Origin: Oscillospiraceae bacterium
GTDB taxonomy: Bacteria; Bacillota; Clostridia; Oscillospirales; CAG-272
Reading direction: 5' to 3'
Length of the DNA stretch: 55,505 nucleotides
Assembly: GCA_015064695.1 (NCBI GenBank)
Contig: SVRS01000008.1
Location: 1-55,505 of the forward strand
Shown: positions 1-8,818 of the stretch, one piece after another
Layout of the letters: every line of letters begins with the position of its first letter
How positions within the stretch are numbered: position 1 is the stretch's first letter
The notes under the pieces: generated by a model
Seen by the model: the letters and a program-made list of their open reading frames with translations, nothing else
Database searches by the model: none
Told to the model about the DNA's origin: nothing
Made by a program: the position numbers and the translations under genes

Positions 1-1533
1 CACGTGGGAGCCGGGGACTCCCTTGGCATGGAACCAGTAGTCGTTGCGGTCGGCCAGCTTGTGGGTGATATGCTCGTTTTGCAGGTTGTTCTTACCACAG
101 TACACCAAAAATCCGTTGGTGGTCTTGAACTTGGCCACGGTGGGGGCGGGCTGCTTCTTGGGGGCGGCGTAGCCCTTCATGCGGGAGGCGTAGCCCGAAC
201 GGTAAAGCTCGTCCCGGATTTCGGCCAGGTCGTTGGCGGTCTCGGCGCGGGTCAGGGCATCGAATACCGTGTAGATGTAGGCCAGCTCGGCCTCGCCCAG
301 CTCGATCTGACGAGCCAGCTCCACCTTGGCATTGCGGGCCTTGGTGTACTTCTTATAGTATTTTTGGGCGTTAGCCGAGGGAGTCAGCCGCTCATCCAGC
401 TCGATGATGACGGTTCCGTACTCCCCTTTTTCGTCGTCCCAGCACTCGTAGTCGATGATCTCAGCCTGCTTCATGCCCCGCTGGAGAGCCCACATATTCG
501 CGGTGATCATGTCGCCGTACTTCTTATAGATATCCGCCTTTTCACAATCCACAAGCTCGCTCCGCTGGATATCCAGCTTCTTCTTGATGCGGCTCTCGGC
601 ATTCGTCAACAGGCGCAAAACGTCGGCGGCCCGTTGGCGGATGCGGGATTCCTTGTCGCGAGTGGCAAAAAAATCGTCCAGCATCCCCGATGCGGTATCG
701 TAGGAACGGGTCTCAGCAGGGGAGGTGTAGTGGGTCAAGGGACAGAAGGCGTACTCCACCGCGTTACCGTTATCGAACACCATGGTGGGGGCGTAGTTGC
801 CCTCCCGAATGCGGGCGATCACCTCGTCAAAGCCCTTCCACATTTCCTCAGCCGTGGCGTAGCGGACGGGGGTATCGGTGTGGCGGGTGGCCAGCATGAC
901 CATCTCCCGCGCCACCGTAGCCGAAATACCGCAAAAGCGGGACAGAATGAACTTATCCAGGGGCTTATCCGGTGACTCGGCGGCGTACAGCTCATGGAAT
1001 CGCTCGCGGGTCACGGTCAGAGGATTATCCTTGTCCTGGGCGGGAGGAAGCTCGTAGCGCATACCGGGAAGCACCTGTCTTTGGGATGAGGTGGAAAAAT
1101 CCACGGTCTTGAGGGCGGAGATGATCTTCCCCTCCCCATCGGTGAATATGATGTTGGAATATTTGCCCATGATCTCAGCCACGATCCGCCGCGTGCAGGC
1201 AAAGCCCATCTCGTCGCGGGTGTCAAATTCCAGGGTCACCACCCGCTCAAAGCCCTCCTGACGGATATCCGAGAGCTTTGCGCCCGTCAGATGCTTACGA
1301 AGGAGCATACAAAACATGGGGGCTTGGGCAGGGTTTTCACGGGTCAGCTCGGTAAAGCTCATGCGGGGCCCCGTCCCCGCGTTAATGAGCAATCGCTTTC
1401 CGCCCTCGGTGGAGCGGAGCTGAAGGAGAATTTCATCCCGTTCGGGTTGCATAACTTTTTCAATTCGGCCGCCCAGAGCCACGGTGCGGATCTCATGCAC
1501 CATGCAGGCGAGCATTCCGGCGTCAAAGGCCAT
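1..1533 (-). CDS. rqcH: RqcH/NFACT ribosome quality-control protein (C-terminus off the window)
   Basis: RqcH binds stalled 50S subunits carrying peptidyl-tRNA and directs alanine tailing of the stuck chain. The minus-strand frame is open from ATG 1533 to the window edge, giving 511 codons against about 570 for the family, so only the last part is missing. The NFACT-N domain opens MAFDAGMLACMVHEI and carries MGKYSNIIF (residues 122-130). The NFACT-R domain is visible at the end as NDYWFHAKGVPGSHV. The start has an AAAGGA site just upstream. At the place where Bacillus RqcH has an Asp-Arg pair (GLDR) this protein reads GFER (E96-R97), a conservative change. It has its own promoter at 1689-1717. 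The identification is secure from these motifs. Confidence 0.93.
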   Translation of the reverse strand, partial: MAFDAGMLACMVHEIRTVALGGRIEKVMQPERDEILLQLRSTEGGKRLLINAGTGPRMSFTELTRENPAQAPMFCMLLRKHLTGAKLSDIRQEGFERVVTLEFDTRDEMGFACTRRIVAEIMGKYSNIIFTDGEGKIISALKTVDFSTSSQRQVLPGMRYELPPAQDKDNPLTVTRERFHELYAAESPDKPLDKFILSRFCGISATVAREMVMLATRHTDTPVRYATAEEMWKGFDEVIARIREGNYAPTMVFDNGNAVEYAFCPLTHYTSPAETRSYDTASGMLDDFFATRDKESRIRQRAADVLRLLTNAESRIKKKLDIQRSELVDCEKADIYKKYGDMITANMWALQRGMKQAEIIDYECWDDEKGEYGTVIIELDERLTPSANAQKYYKKYTKARNAKVELARQIELGEAELAYIYTVFDALTRAETANDLAEIRDELYRSGYASRMKGYAAPKKQPAPTVAKFKTTNGFLVYCGKNNLQNEHITHKLADRNDYWFHAKGVPGSHV

Positions 1534-1688
1534 TTCGACACGTCCTTTCGTAGTGGGAATAAATGAAAAGAACTTCCAAAAACAAATGGGCTCTGTTGCA
1601 GTGGGACCGATGTCATCCCATCTCATCTGCTCAGAGTACACGGTAAGGCAACGATATTCCGGATTATCCGCAATTACGTAACGGAGGT

Positions 1689-1717
1689 ATTATACCATAT
1701 TTGCCCCCAAAAATCAA
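1689..1717 (-). promoter_or_regulatory. Promoter of rqcH
   Basis: On the minus strand TTGATT and TATAAT are separated by exactly 17 bp, with the extended motif ATATGGTATAAT. It lies about 155 bp upstream of the rqcH start and points toward it. Confidence 0.8.
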
Positions 1718-1786
1718 CCCCCGCCCGTAACTTTCTTCCGTGTACAGACTTGGAAATCGGTGATCTGAACGTTGTGATTCTATGCA

Positions 1787-1818
1787 GAAGGAGCCGTCCC
1801 ATAGGGGACGGCTCCTTC
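1787..1818 (-). terminator. Hairpin terminator after the DUF4838 lipoprotein gene
   Basis: A perfect 14-bp stem (GAAGGAGCCGTCCC and its complement) closes a 4-nt loop just past the stop codon at 1832. The T-tract on the minus strand is poor, so termination efficiency is uncertain. Confidence 0.65.
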
Positions 1819-1831
1819 CATTTTAAGGATT

Positions 1832-4800
1832 TTACGCGACGGTAAAGCCGAACTTGACGAGGAAATCCTTGAAATAAGTCGAGTATACGCGATCACGCAC
1901 AGCCTGTGCCAGCTTATACATCTGAACAGCGGAAAACTCCACGTTCTTCCGAGCTACAGGAGTATCTGCTCCTTCAATAGCGGATTCCCAAAGCTTGAAG
2001 CATTCGCTTGCAAACAACTTGTCATCCGAACGGAGGATCATCGATATATCGTTTTTGTAGTCCTCGTGAGTCACGCCTTCGGTAGCGAACATCCGATCCA
2101 TGTACTGACGGATATAGGTTGCGCTCGCGCCGTAGTAAGCCTGCAGGAATCCATCGATCTCGGCAGAATATTCTTCGCGAGTCATGTCAGCATTCCACAG
2201 GAGGCGGGACAACAGGTAGGCGTTCATGGTTTCAAACTCACCGGCGTAGACGTCATAACCCATCTGCTGGTAGCCCACGATTCCCAAGTCCTTGAGATAG
2301 CGAACCGTGTCGTACAGAGCCAGCAGGTTGCCGCTGATGACAGCTTGATTGACATTCCTCTCGGTCACCTGATCCAGCAGAATGACGTGGTTGCACACCT
2401 TCGTCCAAGCCTCCAGCGCCTCGCGGATAGCGGCATTGACCTCACAGGTCTCGTCCCCCAGCCCATGGAAACGGCAGGCGTCGGTGGGTACGGCCACCCG
2501 AACCGCCACATTTTCGACGGGACGAACGGTTGTGGGAGGCGCCATATTCTCTCCTGCGGCATTCATAACCAGCATAATGTCGGGATAGTCGGCCTGCAGA
2601 TCGGCAGCCAGGCGGTTTACAAACTGCATGAGATAGCCCATCACACCATCAGCGGCAACGGCGGTCGTACAGGCATCGCAAGAGCAGACGTTCCATTCAC
2701 CGCCCAGACCGATATCGCAAGCCAGGTAATCGGCATCGGGATCGCAGGAAAGCACCAGCTTGGCGCGCTCCAGGACCGAGGCATAGGCATTTTCGTCAGA
2801 CAGGCAGACAACGGCGTCTCGGTAGTTATCATTGATCCCAAACAGACGGAGCAGGCCGTCTCCACCGTAGCCCACGGCGGAAAAGCTCTCATCACCGAAT
2901 ACGCAATAGCCGTTGTATTTCTGGAACAAGGGGTATGCTTGCTCCATGGCACGGAAGTTGGTCACATCACGGAAGGCGAAGGAAGGGCTCGCGGTCTTGG
3001 AAATACCGTTTTCAATCGTGATACACGCAGCGGCGGGGATGGTAACGTAGCCGTCGGCGTAGAAGCGGATATTCAGATACTCCTCGCAAAAGGCGTAAAC
3101 GCCGAAGAGGGTGCCTGCACCTTCCCTGTCGTTTCCGCTGATATAAAGGTTGCCGCCATCGGTCAGAATGGCGTAACCGTCGTTCTTCAACGTGCTGACA
3201 GCCGTGTTCAGCGCCGCCGTGGATCGTGCGGTCTTGCCCAGCAGAATGGCGTGGGCGGGAGTCTCGGCGTCGGTCACAACAGGCAGGGTCTTGAAGGTAG
3301 CCTCCTCGATGATAGCCACCAGGGCCTCCGCGGCTTGATGCTCGCGCTCGGTGGCTTCAGCGGGGATGACAATGGAAAACTCCGAAATATCAGCACCGCC
3401 GATGGTGATCTGCCCGATGGGAGCAACGGGCTCTTCGTTCAGAGAATCAGGCTCTGAGACGGTTACGAACACGGCGTCGGCATCTACGATCTGAACAGTG
3501 TATACACCGTTCACAGGAGTCAAAATGGTGGGGACGCCCTTGACGTAGGCGGTAACCACCGAGGCAGGGCTGACGGTGCGGAAGGTCACGGTGGAGGTCT
3601 CGCTGTTGGTGCCCAGGTAATCGAAGCTGTTGGTATTCACGAACAGGAAGGCCTCGCCCTCACCCTGGTTCTTCTCATAGTAGCCCATCAGCAGATTTCT
3701 GGTCGCCTCGTCACCGGTCAGACCGGTGATGGTCTTGATGCCCATACCGTCCAGGGGGTGGCGGGCGGCCAGGTAGGCCCTTTCAAAGGTTTCATTGAGC
3801 ATGGTCTGATCCATCGAGGTGTAGCGCATGAAGATGGGGCTCAAGGTCTTGAGGTCGGCGTTACAGGATTGCATCTTGTAATACTGCTCCGTAGGCTTTT
3901 GATTCTCATCCAACGCCTGGCTATTGAACCAACCGCCGTTGTAGCATCCCCAAATGATGTACTTGGCACCGTAAGCCATGCACGCGTAGGCCTGGAACTT
4001 GACCTCACCCAGAGTGGTCAAACGGTCGGTTCCGACACGGTTCAACTGGAGAATAGCCATGACGTCCTTCCCCGTTCCGCGGGCGACATCCGCGAAATCC
4101 TCCATACCGCGGATCAGACCGTTCTGATCGTGAACGGCATAGAGATAGTGGTCCAAGGACAGAATGTCACCGCCGACGCGGTTGGCGTAGTCCAGCAGAT
4201 GGCGTCTGTATCCGTGTATACCCAACTGGTTGCTTCCCGCATAGTTGGGGAGCAGGTTGGCAAAGCTCTGAACGGAGGCGTATTCCGTGTTCAATCGATT
4301 CAGAACAGGATCAAACCACCAGAATTGGCCCGCGCCGGGCTCGTCATGGAAATCGATTCCCCAAATGGCCTCGTGATCCTTGGCCATGACCTGCGGCACG
4401 GCCCCCACCATGGTGGCCAGGGGCTTGCAGTTGGTCAGAGGATACTGCCCCTCCTCTGCCCAGGTGCCCCAGCCGCTGATATCACCCACACCAAAACTAC
4501 CACCGCTGACAAACGCGCCCAGACCGAACTTCTTGTACTGATCCAGCGTAGCCGTGTCGTTGGAAACACCGCAGAGGAAATCCAGGTTGGCATCCACGAC
4601 GGTCTGCATATTCTCATCGGTGGGGGTAGGGCCAAAGTAAGCGCCCAGCAGCAGCTCACCGTGGGGGATGCGGCTATCGTGATAATCCTTAACGATATGG
4701 GCATCTGCCACGTCCTGCAACAGGTCGCGAAGCTTATCGTAGTTGGTGACCTTGTCCCGATCCTCGGTGGACAGTGCCGCCCAAGCGGCATAGGCACGGT

Positions 4801-5095
4801 CGATATCCCACTCGTTTTCCAGGGTTCCCGCAGAAATGGAATCGATCAAAGCCACCACCCCGTCAGGATCGGTGGGCAGGTTAATTTCGGGATAGGTCTC
4901 AGGCTCGGGGGTTGTCTCCGCCTCGGAGGTTGTCTCCTCCCCGTCGGTGGTCACCGTGCCTTGGGTAACCTCCTCCACGGTGGTTTGTCCGTCCGTGGTT
5001 TCTACGGACGCAGGGGGGGTTTTCTTACAGGATGCCAGCATGCCTCCGGCCAGGATGCAGGCCGCCAGACACAAACTCAGAGTTCTTTTTTTCAT
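1832..5095 (-). CDS. Large DUF4838-type surface lipoprotein, probable polysaccharide-active enzyme
   Basis: The protein has 1087 residues. It begins with a lipoprotein signal peptide (MKKRTLSLCLAACILAGG, lipobox LASC, Cys23), followed by a Thr/Glu-rich linker to about residue 70, so it should be anchored outside the membrane. Residues about 80-520 look like a TIM-barrel glycosidase-like region (GAYFGPTPTDENM, FHDEPGAG). Residues about 560-680 resemble the small alpha/beta domain that precedes GH20/GH67-type catalytic domains. The C-terminal half resembles DUF4838, including the cysteine cluster CSCDAC near residue 803. ATG 5095 is preferred over an in-frame TTG at 5101 because GGAG lies 7 nt upstream of it. 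Its substrate cannot be told from the sequence. It is a single-gene unit with its own promoter and terminator. Confidence 0.8.
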   Translation of the reverse strand: MKKRTLSLCLAACILAGGMLASCKKTPPASVETTDGQTTVEEVTQGTVTTDGEETTSEAETTPEPETYPEINLPTDPDGVVALIDSISAGTLENEWDIDRAYAAWAALSTEDRDKVTNYDKLRDLLQDVADAHIVKDYHDSRIPHGELLLGAYFGPTPTDENMQTVVDANLDFLCGVSNDTATLDQYKKFGLGAFVSGGSFGVGDISGWGTWAEEGQYPLTNCKPLATMVGAVPQVMAKDHEAIWGIDFHDEPGAGQFWWFDPVLNRLNTEYASVQSFANLLPNYAGSNQLGIHGYRRHLLDYANRVGGDILSLDHYLYAVHDQNGLIRGMEDFADVARGTGKDVMAILQLNRVGTDRLTTLGEVKFQAYACMAYGAKYIIWGCYNGGWFNSQALDENQKPTEQYYKMQSCNADLKTLSPIFMRYTSMDQTMLNETFERAYLAARHPLDGMGIKTITGLTGDEATRNLLMGYYEKNQGEGEAFLFVNTNSFDYLGTNSETSTVTFRTVSPASVVTAYVKGVPTILTPVNGVYTVQIVDADAVFVTVSEPDSLNEEPVAPIGQITIGGADISEFSIVIPAEATEREHQAAEALVAIIEEATFKTLPVVTDAETPAHAILLGKTARSTAALNTAVSTLKNDGYAILTDGGNLYISGNDREGAGTLFGVYAFCEEYLNIRFYADGYVTIPAAACITIENGISKTASPSFAFRDVTNFRAMEQAYPLFQKYNGYCVFGDESFSAVGYGGDGLLRLFGINDNYRDAVVCLSDENAYASVLERAKLVLSCDPDADYLACDIGLGGEWNVCSCDACTTAVAADGVMGYLMQFVNRLAADLQADYPDIMLVMNAAGENMAPPTTVRPVENVAVRVAVPTDACRFHGLGDETCEVNAAIREALEAWTKVCNHVILLDQVTERNVNQAVISGNLLALYDTVRYLKDLGIVGYQQMGYDVYAGEFETMNAYLLSRLLWNADMTREEYSAEIDGFLQAYYGASATYIRQYMDRMFATEGVTHEDYKNDISMILRSDDKLFASECFKLWESAIEGADTPVARKNVEFSAVQMYKLAQAVRDRVYSTYFKDFLVKFGFTVA

Positions 5096-5190
5096 GATCA
5101 ATCTCCTTACTTGGATGGAATGGACTCACTCGACGTGTATTTCCGCTTTCCATAATATATGGTGCAACCGTTCCCCTAAGGGTTCTACAT

Positions 5191-5219
5191 ATTATACCAC
5201 ATTTCGAATTGCGTGTAAA
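5191..5219 (-). promoter_or_regulatory. Promoter of the DUF4838 lipoprotein gene
   Basis: Minus-strand TTTACA, a 17-bp spacer and TATAAT, with TGTGG immediately before the -10 (extended TGn). It sits about 95 bp upstream of ATG 5095. Confidence 0.75.
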
Positions 5220-5380
5220 TTCACATTTTTCACTATATTCGTTTCACAAATTTATGCATTTTCACAAGGCCCAGAGAAGCAGACACGCCGAAACGCACGC
5301 ATTTTAAGCCCCCGACGTGGCCTGTCGGTACACAGAGCCATCATATAGCGCGTTAGAACATAGCGCGCTATAACATAGAA

Positions 5381-5497
5381 CAGTCCACCTCGTCCGGCGA
5401 GGGGAACACGAAGGTAGGCTTGTCCGCATCGGAGTAGCAGCCACCTCCTCAAGGGGTCTCTTACCCATCAGTACCGGCACCGAGATCGCTCCCGTTG
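5381..5497 (-). pseudogene. Decayed C-terminal remnant of a HAD-IIA phosphatase
   Basis: This stretch aligns with the 3' end of the neighbouring HAD gene (5701-5825) at roughly 80% identity by eye. It includes the region encoding DKPTFVFPS, but has small indels that break the frame. No start or upstream part of the gene remains. It looks like the tail of a diverged paralogue rather than a recent duplication. Two 15-bp tandem repeats (TAGCGCG...AACA) lie just beyond its end at 5346-5375. Confidence 0.7.
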
Positions 5498-5515
5498 GGG
5501 GTAGGCGGTAAATAT

Positions 5516-5625
5516 CAGTCGTTGACAAACTCCACCAGCACGCCGTAGTGGTCCGAAACGAAGCCGTTGTAGCCCTTGGAGAGGATCTCATAACGGATGG
5601 GAGTGACACGGTCGTTGTGAGCTTA
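5516..5625 (-). pseudogene. Remnant of an endonuclease/exonuclease/phosphatase-family C-terminus
   Basis: Reading the minus strand, the last about 35 codons before TGA at 5516-5518 give HNDRVTPIRYEIL and then VSDHYGVLVEFVND. The SDHYGV signature is the C-terminal catalytic Asp-His motif of the EEP superfamily. Upstream codons contain stops and no start, so only the tail survives. Together with the adjacent HAD remnant it makes 5.1-5.7 kb a zone of gene decay with no intact gene. Confidence 0.6.
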
Positions 5626-5690
5626 TCGGTGACAGCTTCATCTGTTCCCCCCAATTTTTTCGTGGAATTTTGATCACATTGACGTATCCG

Positions 5691-6512
5691 TCAAGGAAAC
5701 ATCAGGCGGTCCACCTCATTCAGCGAGGGGAACACGAAGGTAGGCTTATCCGCATCGTGAGTAGCGGCCACCTCCTCAATGGTTCCCTCCCCCGTCAGCA
5801 CCAGAACTGAGGTCGCTCCGTTACGAGCTCCCAGGGCGATATCGGTATACAGCCGGTCACCGAAAATGCAGGTATCAGCGCGGGAAACACCCGTTTTCTG
5901 CTCGATGAGAGCCATCATTTCAGCAGAGGGCTTGCCCAGGTAGCGGGGTGTGACCCCTGTAGAAGCGACGATGACCGCAGCAATGGCGCCGCTATCGGGC
6001 ATAAAGCCGTAGTCGGTGGGGCAGTTGATATCGGGATGGGTGGACAGGAAGGTGGCCCCCGCCGCAATAAAGCGGCATCCGTCCTTCAGCTTTTGGTAGG
6101 TCAGCTCGGTATCCAGACTGGACACCACCACGTCCACCGTTTCCTCCTCTCCCGTAGCCAAACGGAACCCTCGCTGGCGGAACTGCTTCTGCATCTGCTC
6201 GGTACCAATGAGATAGATGAGCTGTCCCTCGTGGTAGGTCTTCAGGTAGGCCTCAGTAGCGTCAGCCGAGGACATGATCTCCTCGGCGGTGGGAGCAAAG
6301 CCCAGGCGGGTGAGATTTTCCACGTAGGTTTCGGTGGAGGTGGACGAGTTGTTGGTGCAGAACAGAACGCGCTTCCCTGCGGCCCGGAGGTTATGAATGA
6401 AGCGAACGGCATAATCGAAGATATACTTGCCACGATAAATAGTTCCGTCCATGTCGAAGACGAACAGCTTTTTCTCCTGCAGAATTTGAACGGGAGGGTT
6501 TTGATGGTTCAT
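5691..6512 (-). CDS. HAD-superfamily IIA phosphatase (NagD/AraL-like)
   Basis: The protein has 273 residues, typical for subfamily IIA. It shows FDMDGT (nucleophile D20, acid-base D22), TNNSS as motif II, the GKPSAEMM lysine motif and GDRLYTD as motif III. A large C2 cap lies between motifs II and III. Such enzymes hydrolyse phosphate esters of sugars, nucleotides or glycolytic by-products; the true substrate cannot be read from sequence. The start ATG 6512 has only a weak ribosome binding site. The gene lies 35 bp downstream of the SGNH esterase gene on the same strand and is probably co-transcribed with it. A decayed relative of its 3' end lies at 5381-5497. Confidence 0.88.
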   Translation of the reverse strand: MNHQNPPVQILQEKKLFVFDMDGTIYRGKYIFDYAVRFIHNLRAAGKRVLFCTNNSSTSTETYVENLTRLGFAPTAEEIMSSADATEAYLKTYHEGQLIYLIGTEQMQKQFRQRGFRLATGEEETVDVVVSSLDTELTYQKLKDGCRFIAAGATFLSTHPDINCPTDYGFMPDSGAIAAVIVASTGVTPRYLGKPSAEMMALIEQKTGVSRADTCIFGDRLYTDIALGARNGATSVLVLTGEGTIEEVAATHDADKPTFVFPSLNEVDRLMFP

Positions 6513-6547
6513 TTTGTAAACATTCCGTTTCTTTTGTAATTTTTCGT

Positions 6548-7642
6548 TTATTTTTGATAGATCTCATCAAAGATCGTCTCCAGGGCAGCGGCCACGCAAG
6601 CAAAGCCCAGATCGTTGGGATGACAGCCGTCCACGGTAATGCCGTCACCACCCAGGATATCCGACACGCGCTCACCGTCCACAAAGTAGACCCGCTCCCC
6701 ACGAGCAAGAGCATTTTCGTAGGTTTTCAGAACCACGTCGCGGCGGGCGATTTCATCTACATTATAATAGGGCTTTGGACGAGTGATGAAAATCACAGGG
6801 ATATCCGGATGCGCCCCACGGATGGTTTGGTACATGGGCTCGTGAGTGGCAGCCAGATGCTCCACCGAGGGAGCGTTATGATCGTAGGCGTAGACAAAGG
6901 CCGACATGGACAGGCTCGCGATATAATCCGCCATGGCCTGTTCTCCGCGGGCGCTTCCGGAAAATCCGAGATTAAGAAAATCAACATTACATTTACGAGA
7001 CAGGATGGCCGGATAGTTATTACCGGGGCGCGAGGCGCATCCGCCCTGGGTGATGGAGGAGCCGTAGTAGACCGTGGGAGGCAGGTCGCGATAACCGGAG
7101 GCGGCCTCCAGCCGGGCATCCGGGGAAACGCCCACGTATAGCTCGTCCAGACCATTGTAAAGAGGCAGATTCACGGTAACGTCCTTCATACCGCCGTAAC
7201 GGCCGTCGAAGACAATCTCGTTGACGTAGCCCTTCTCCTCGGAGGCTCGGATGGCGGCATCATTGCCCCAGGAAAGCTTGCAGGATCCCTGGTATCGCTC
7301 CCCCTCGGGGGTGGTCACGTAGACGTCCAGCCCCGAGCTACCGATGAGGGTCATATGGGGCATGAGTCCTACGTAGGACATTTTGGTTTTCAGAACCAGG
7401 TAGGGAGAATCGGTGCGGAAACGCACACGTCCTCCCGAGGTTTGATATGCGAGCCCCGCCACGCCGTCGTTGGTCGCTTCGGCCACGTCGGCAGGCAGGC
7501 GGTGGTAAGGAGCACCATCCGACGGGTCACACAAGCCATGAATAGAAAAGGGTTGATTACGAACGCAGAAGAAACGAACGGGCAGATTACAAGCCGTTTC
7601 CACGGCAAAATTCCGATCGATTTGAGAAAGATCGCGAGACAT
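6548..7642 (-). CDS. SGNH/GDSL-type esterase with N-terminal beta-sandwich
   Basis: The protein has 364 residues when started at ATG 7642, which has GGGAGG 9 nt upstream; a longer open frame reaching 7948 crosses the promoters and is not used. Residues 1-185 form a beta-rich accessory domain, as in two-domain GDSL esterases. From YYGSSITQGG (nucleophile Ser196) a flavodoxin-like SGNH hydrolase domain runs to the end, with the catalytic Asp-His in DGCHPND (D338, H341). No signal peptide is visible, so the enzyme is probably cytoplasmic and may deacetylate or de-esterify imported sugars. That role is inferred. Confidence 0.85.
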   Translation of the reverse strand: MSRDLSQIDRNFAVETACNLPVRFFCVRNQPFSIHGLCDPSDGAPYHRLPADVAEATNDGVAGLAYQTSGGRVRFRTDSPYLVLKTKMSYVGLMPHMTLIGSSGLDVYVTTPEGERYQGSCKLSWGNDAAIRASEEKGYVNEIVFDGRYGGMKDVTVNLPLYNGLDELYVGVSPDARLEAASGYRDLPPTVYYGSSITQGGCASRPGNNYPAILSRKCNVDFLNLGFSGSARGEQAMADYIASLSMSAFVYAYDHNAPSVEHLAATHEPMYQTIRGAHPDIPVIFITRPKPYYNVDEIARRDVVLKTYENALARGERVYFVDGERVSDILGGDGITVDGCHPNDLGFACVAAALETIFDEIYQK

Positions 7643-7679
7643 GGCAAAGCCTCCCTTGCAGGATATTTTTTTCAAGAAT

Positions 7680-7708
7680 AGTATAGCACATTCTTGATTT
7701 TTTTGCAA
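7680..7708 (-). promoter_or_regulatory. Promoter of the SGNH-HAD unit
   Basis: Minus-strand TTGCAA (7703-7708), 17 bp, TATACT (7680-7685) preceded by TGTGC. Its -35 falls inside the spacer of the divergent coaW promoter. Confidence 0.7.
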
Positions 7709-7722
7709 GAGTATGGTATAAT
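7694..7722 (+). promoter_or_regulatory. Promoter of the pantothenate kinase gene
   Basis: TTGATT (7694-7699), a 17-bp spacer and TATAAT (7717-7722) in the extended context TATGGTATAAT. It overlaps the divergent SGNH promoter, so the two probably compete for polymerase. Confidence 0.8.
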
Positions 7723-7790
7723 ATTTCTTAGAACGCCATGACACACGCGGCAGGAGAACGAAGCCCTCGCTGCGGAAAGGAATATAGATT

Positions 7791-8666
7791 ATGACAAATA
7801 CTACATATGCGCAGACCGGCTCGGTGGTTCTGGGTATTGACGTAGGCGGCAGTACCACCAAGATCGTGGGTTTCCGACTGGAGGCGGACGGTGGGCGGAC
7901 TCTGATGCCCCCTCTCTTCGTCCGCGCTACCGACCCCATTACCTCCATTTACGGTGCCCTGGGGCGATACACGACCGAAAACCATTTGGCCCTATCAGAT
8001 ATCCGCCGCATCATGACCACCGGTGTGGGATCCTCCTTTCTGTCGGGTCCCATTTACTCCTGCGAGTGCCGCTCGGTGCCCGAATTTTCGGGGGTTGGCC
8101 TGGGCGGTCTGTACCTATCCGGGTTGGATGAGGCCATCATCGTGAGCATGGGCACGGGTACGGCTATCGTCCACGCCAAGCGAAAGGACGACGGCACCAC
8201 CGCCATTGACTATCTGGGCGGTACGGGCGTTGGCGGCGGCACTCTTTTGGGCCTGACCAAAAAGATGCTGGGTGTGGACACCATCGCCCACATCGAGCAG
8301 CTCTGCGAGGGAGGTGATCTCGGAAAAATCGATCTGACCATCAAGGACATCACCCAGCAGGGGCAGTTTCCTGAAATGAGCGCCAATCTGACGGCCTCCA
8401 ATTTCGGCAATCTCAGCGATCTGGCGGATAGCCACGACATTGCGTTGGGCATTGCCAACATGGTGGCCGAGACGATCTTCATGATGGCTATTTTCGCCGC
8501 CCGCAGTAAGGGGATTTCCGACATCGTGCTGACGGGCAACCTCACCACCATAGCCCCCATCCGACGGGTGTTTGAGGGACTTTCGACCAATTTCGGCGTA
8601 CGTTTTGTGATACCCGAAAATTCCAGTTTCGGTACCGTTATCGGGGCGGCGCTTTACGAGGGGTAA
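7791..8666 (+). CDS. coaW: Type II (eukaryotic-like) pantothenate kinase
   Basis: The protein has 291 residues and an actin-like kinase fold. The phosphate-1 motif GIDVGGSTTK is near the N-terminus. It is followed by TTGVGSS, the phosphate-2 motif VSMGTGTA and GGTGVGGGTLLGL, the pattern of PanK-II enzymes. The reaction is ATP-dependent phosphorylation of pantothenate, the first step of coenzyme A synthesis. PanK-II is the form known from staphylococci and some other Firmicutes. The start ATG 7791 has AAAGGA upstream. It is monocistronic and divergent from the SGNH gene. Confidence 0.88.
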   Translation: MTNTTYAQTGSVVLGIDVGGSTTKIVGFRLEADGGRTLMPPLFVRATDPITSIYGALGRYTTENHLALSDIRRIMTTGVGSSFLSGPIYSCECRSVPEFSGVGLGGLYLSGLDEAIIVSMGTGTAIVHAKRKDDGTTAIDYLGGTGVGGGTLLGLTKKMLGVDTIAHIEQLCEGGDLGKIDLTIKDITQQGQFPEMSANLTASNFGNLSDLADSHDIALGIANMVAETIFMMAIFAARSKGISDIVLTGNLTTIAPIRRVFEGLSTNFGVRFVIPENSSFGTVIGAALYEG

Positions 8667-8818
8667 AGAGGACATGGGAACTTTTAATGTCTTTCGGGAG
8701 ACAATTGGTTTCTTAAAGTGGTTGTTCATGGTACTTATGATGTCATTCCATATATGATATGGGGTAATTCTAAGGACGATTCTACAACAATATTTGACAG
8801 AATTGGAGATGATTTCAA

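Noticed and set aside
1..1533. Loss of RqcH function because of GFER instead of GLDR
   Set aside because: Asp to Glu is conservative and the rest of the protein is intact, so there is no reason to call it inactive.
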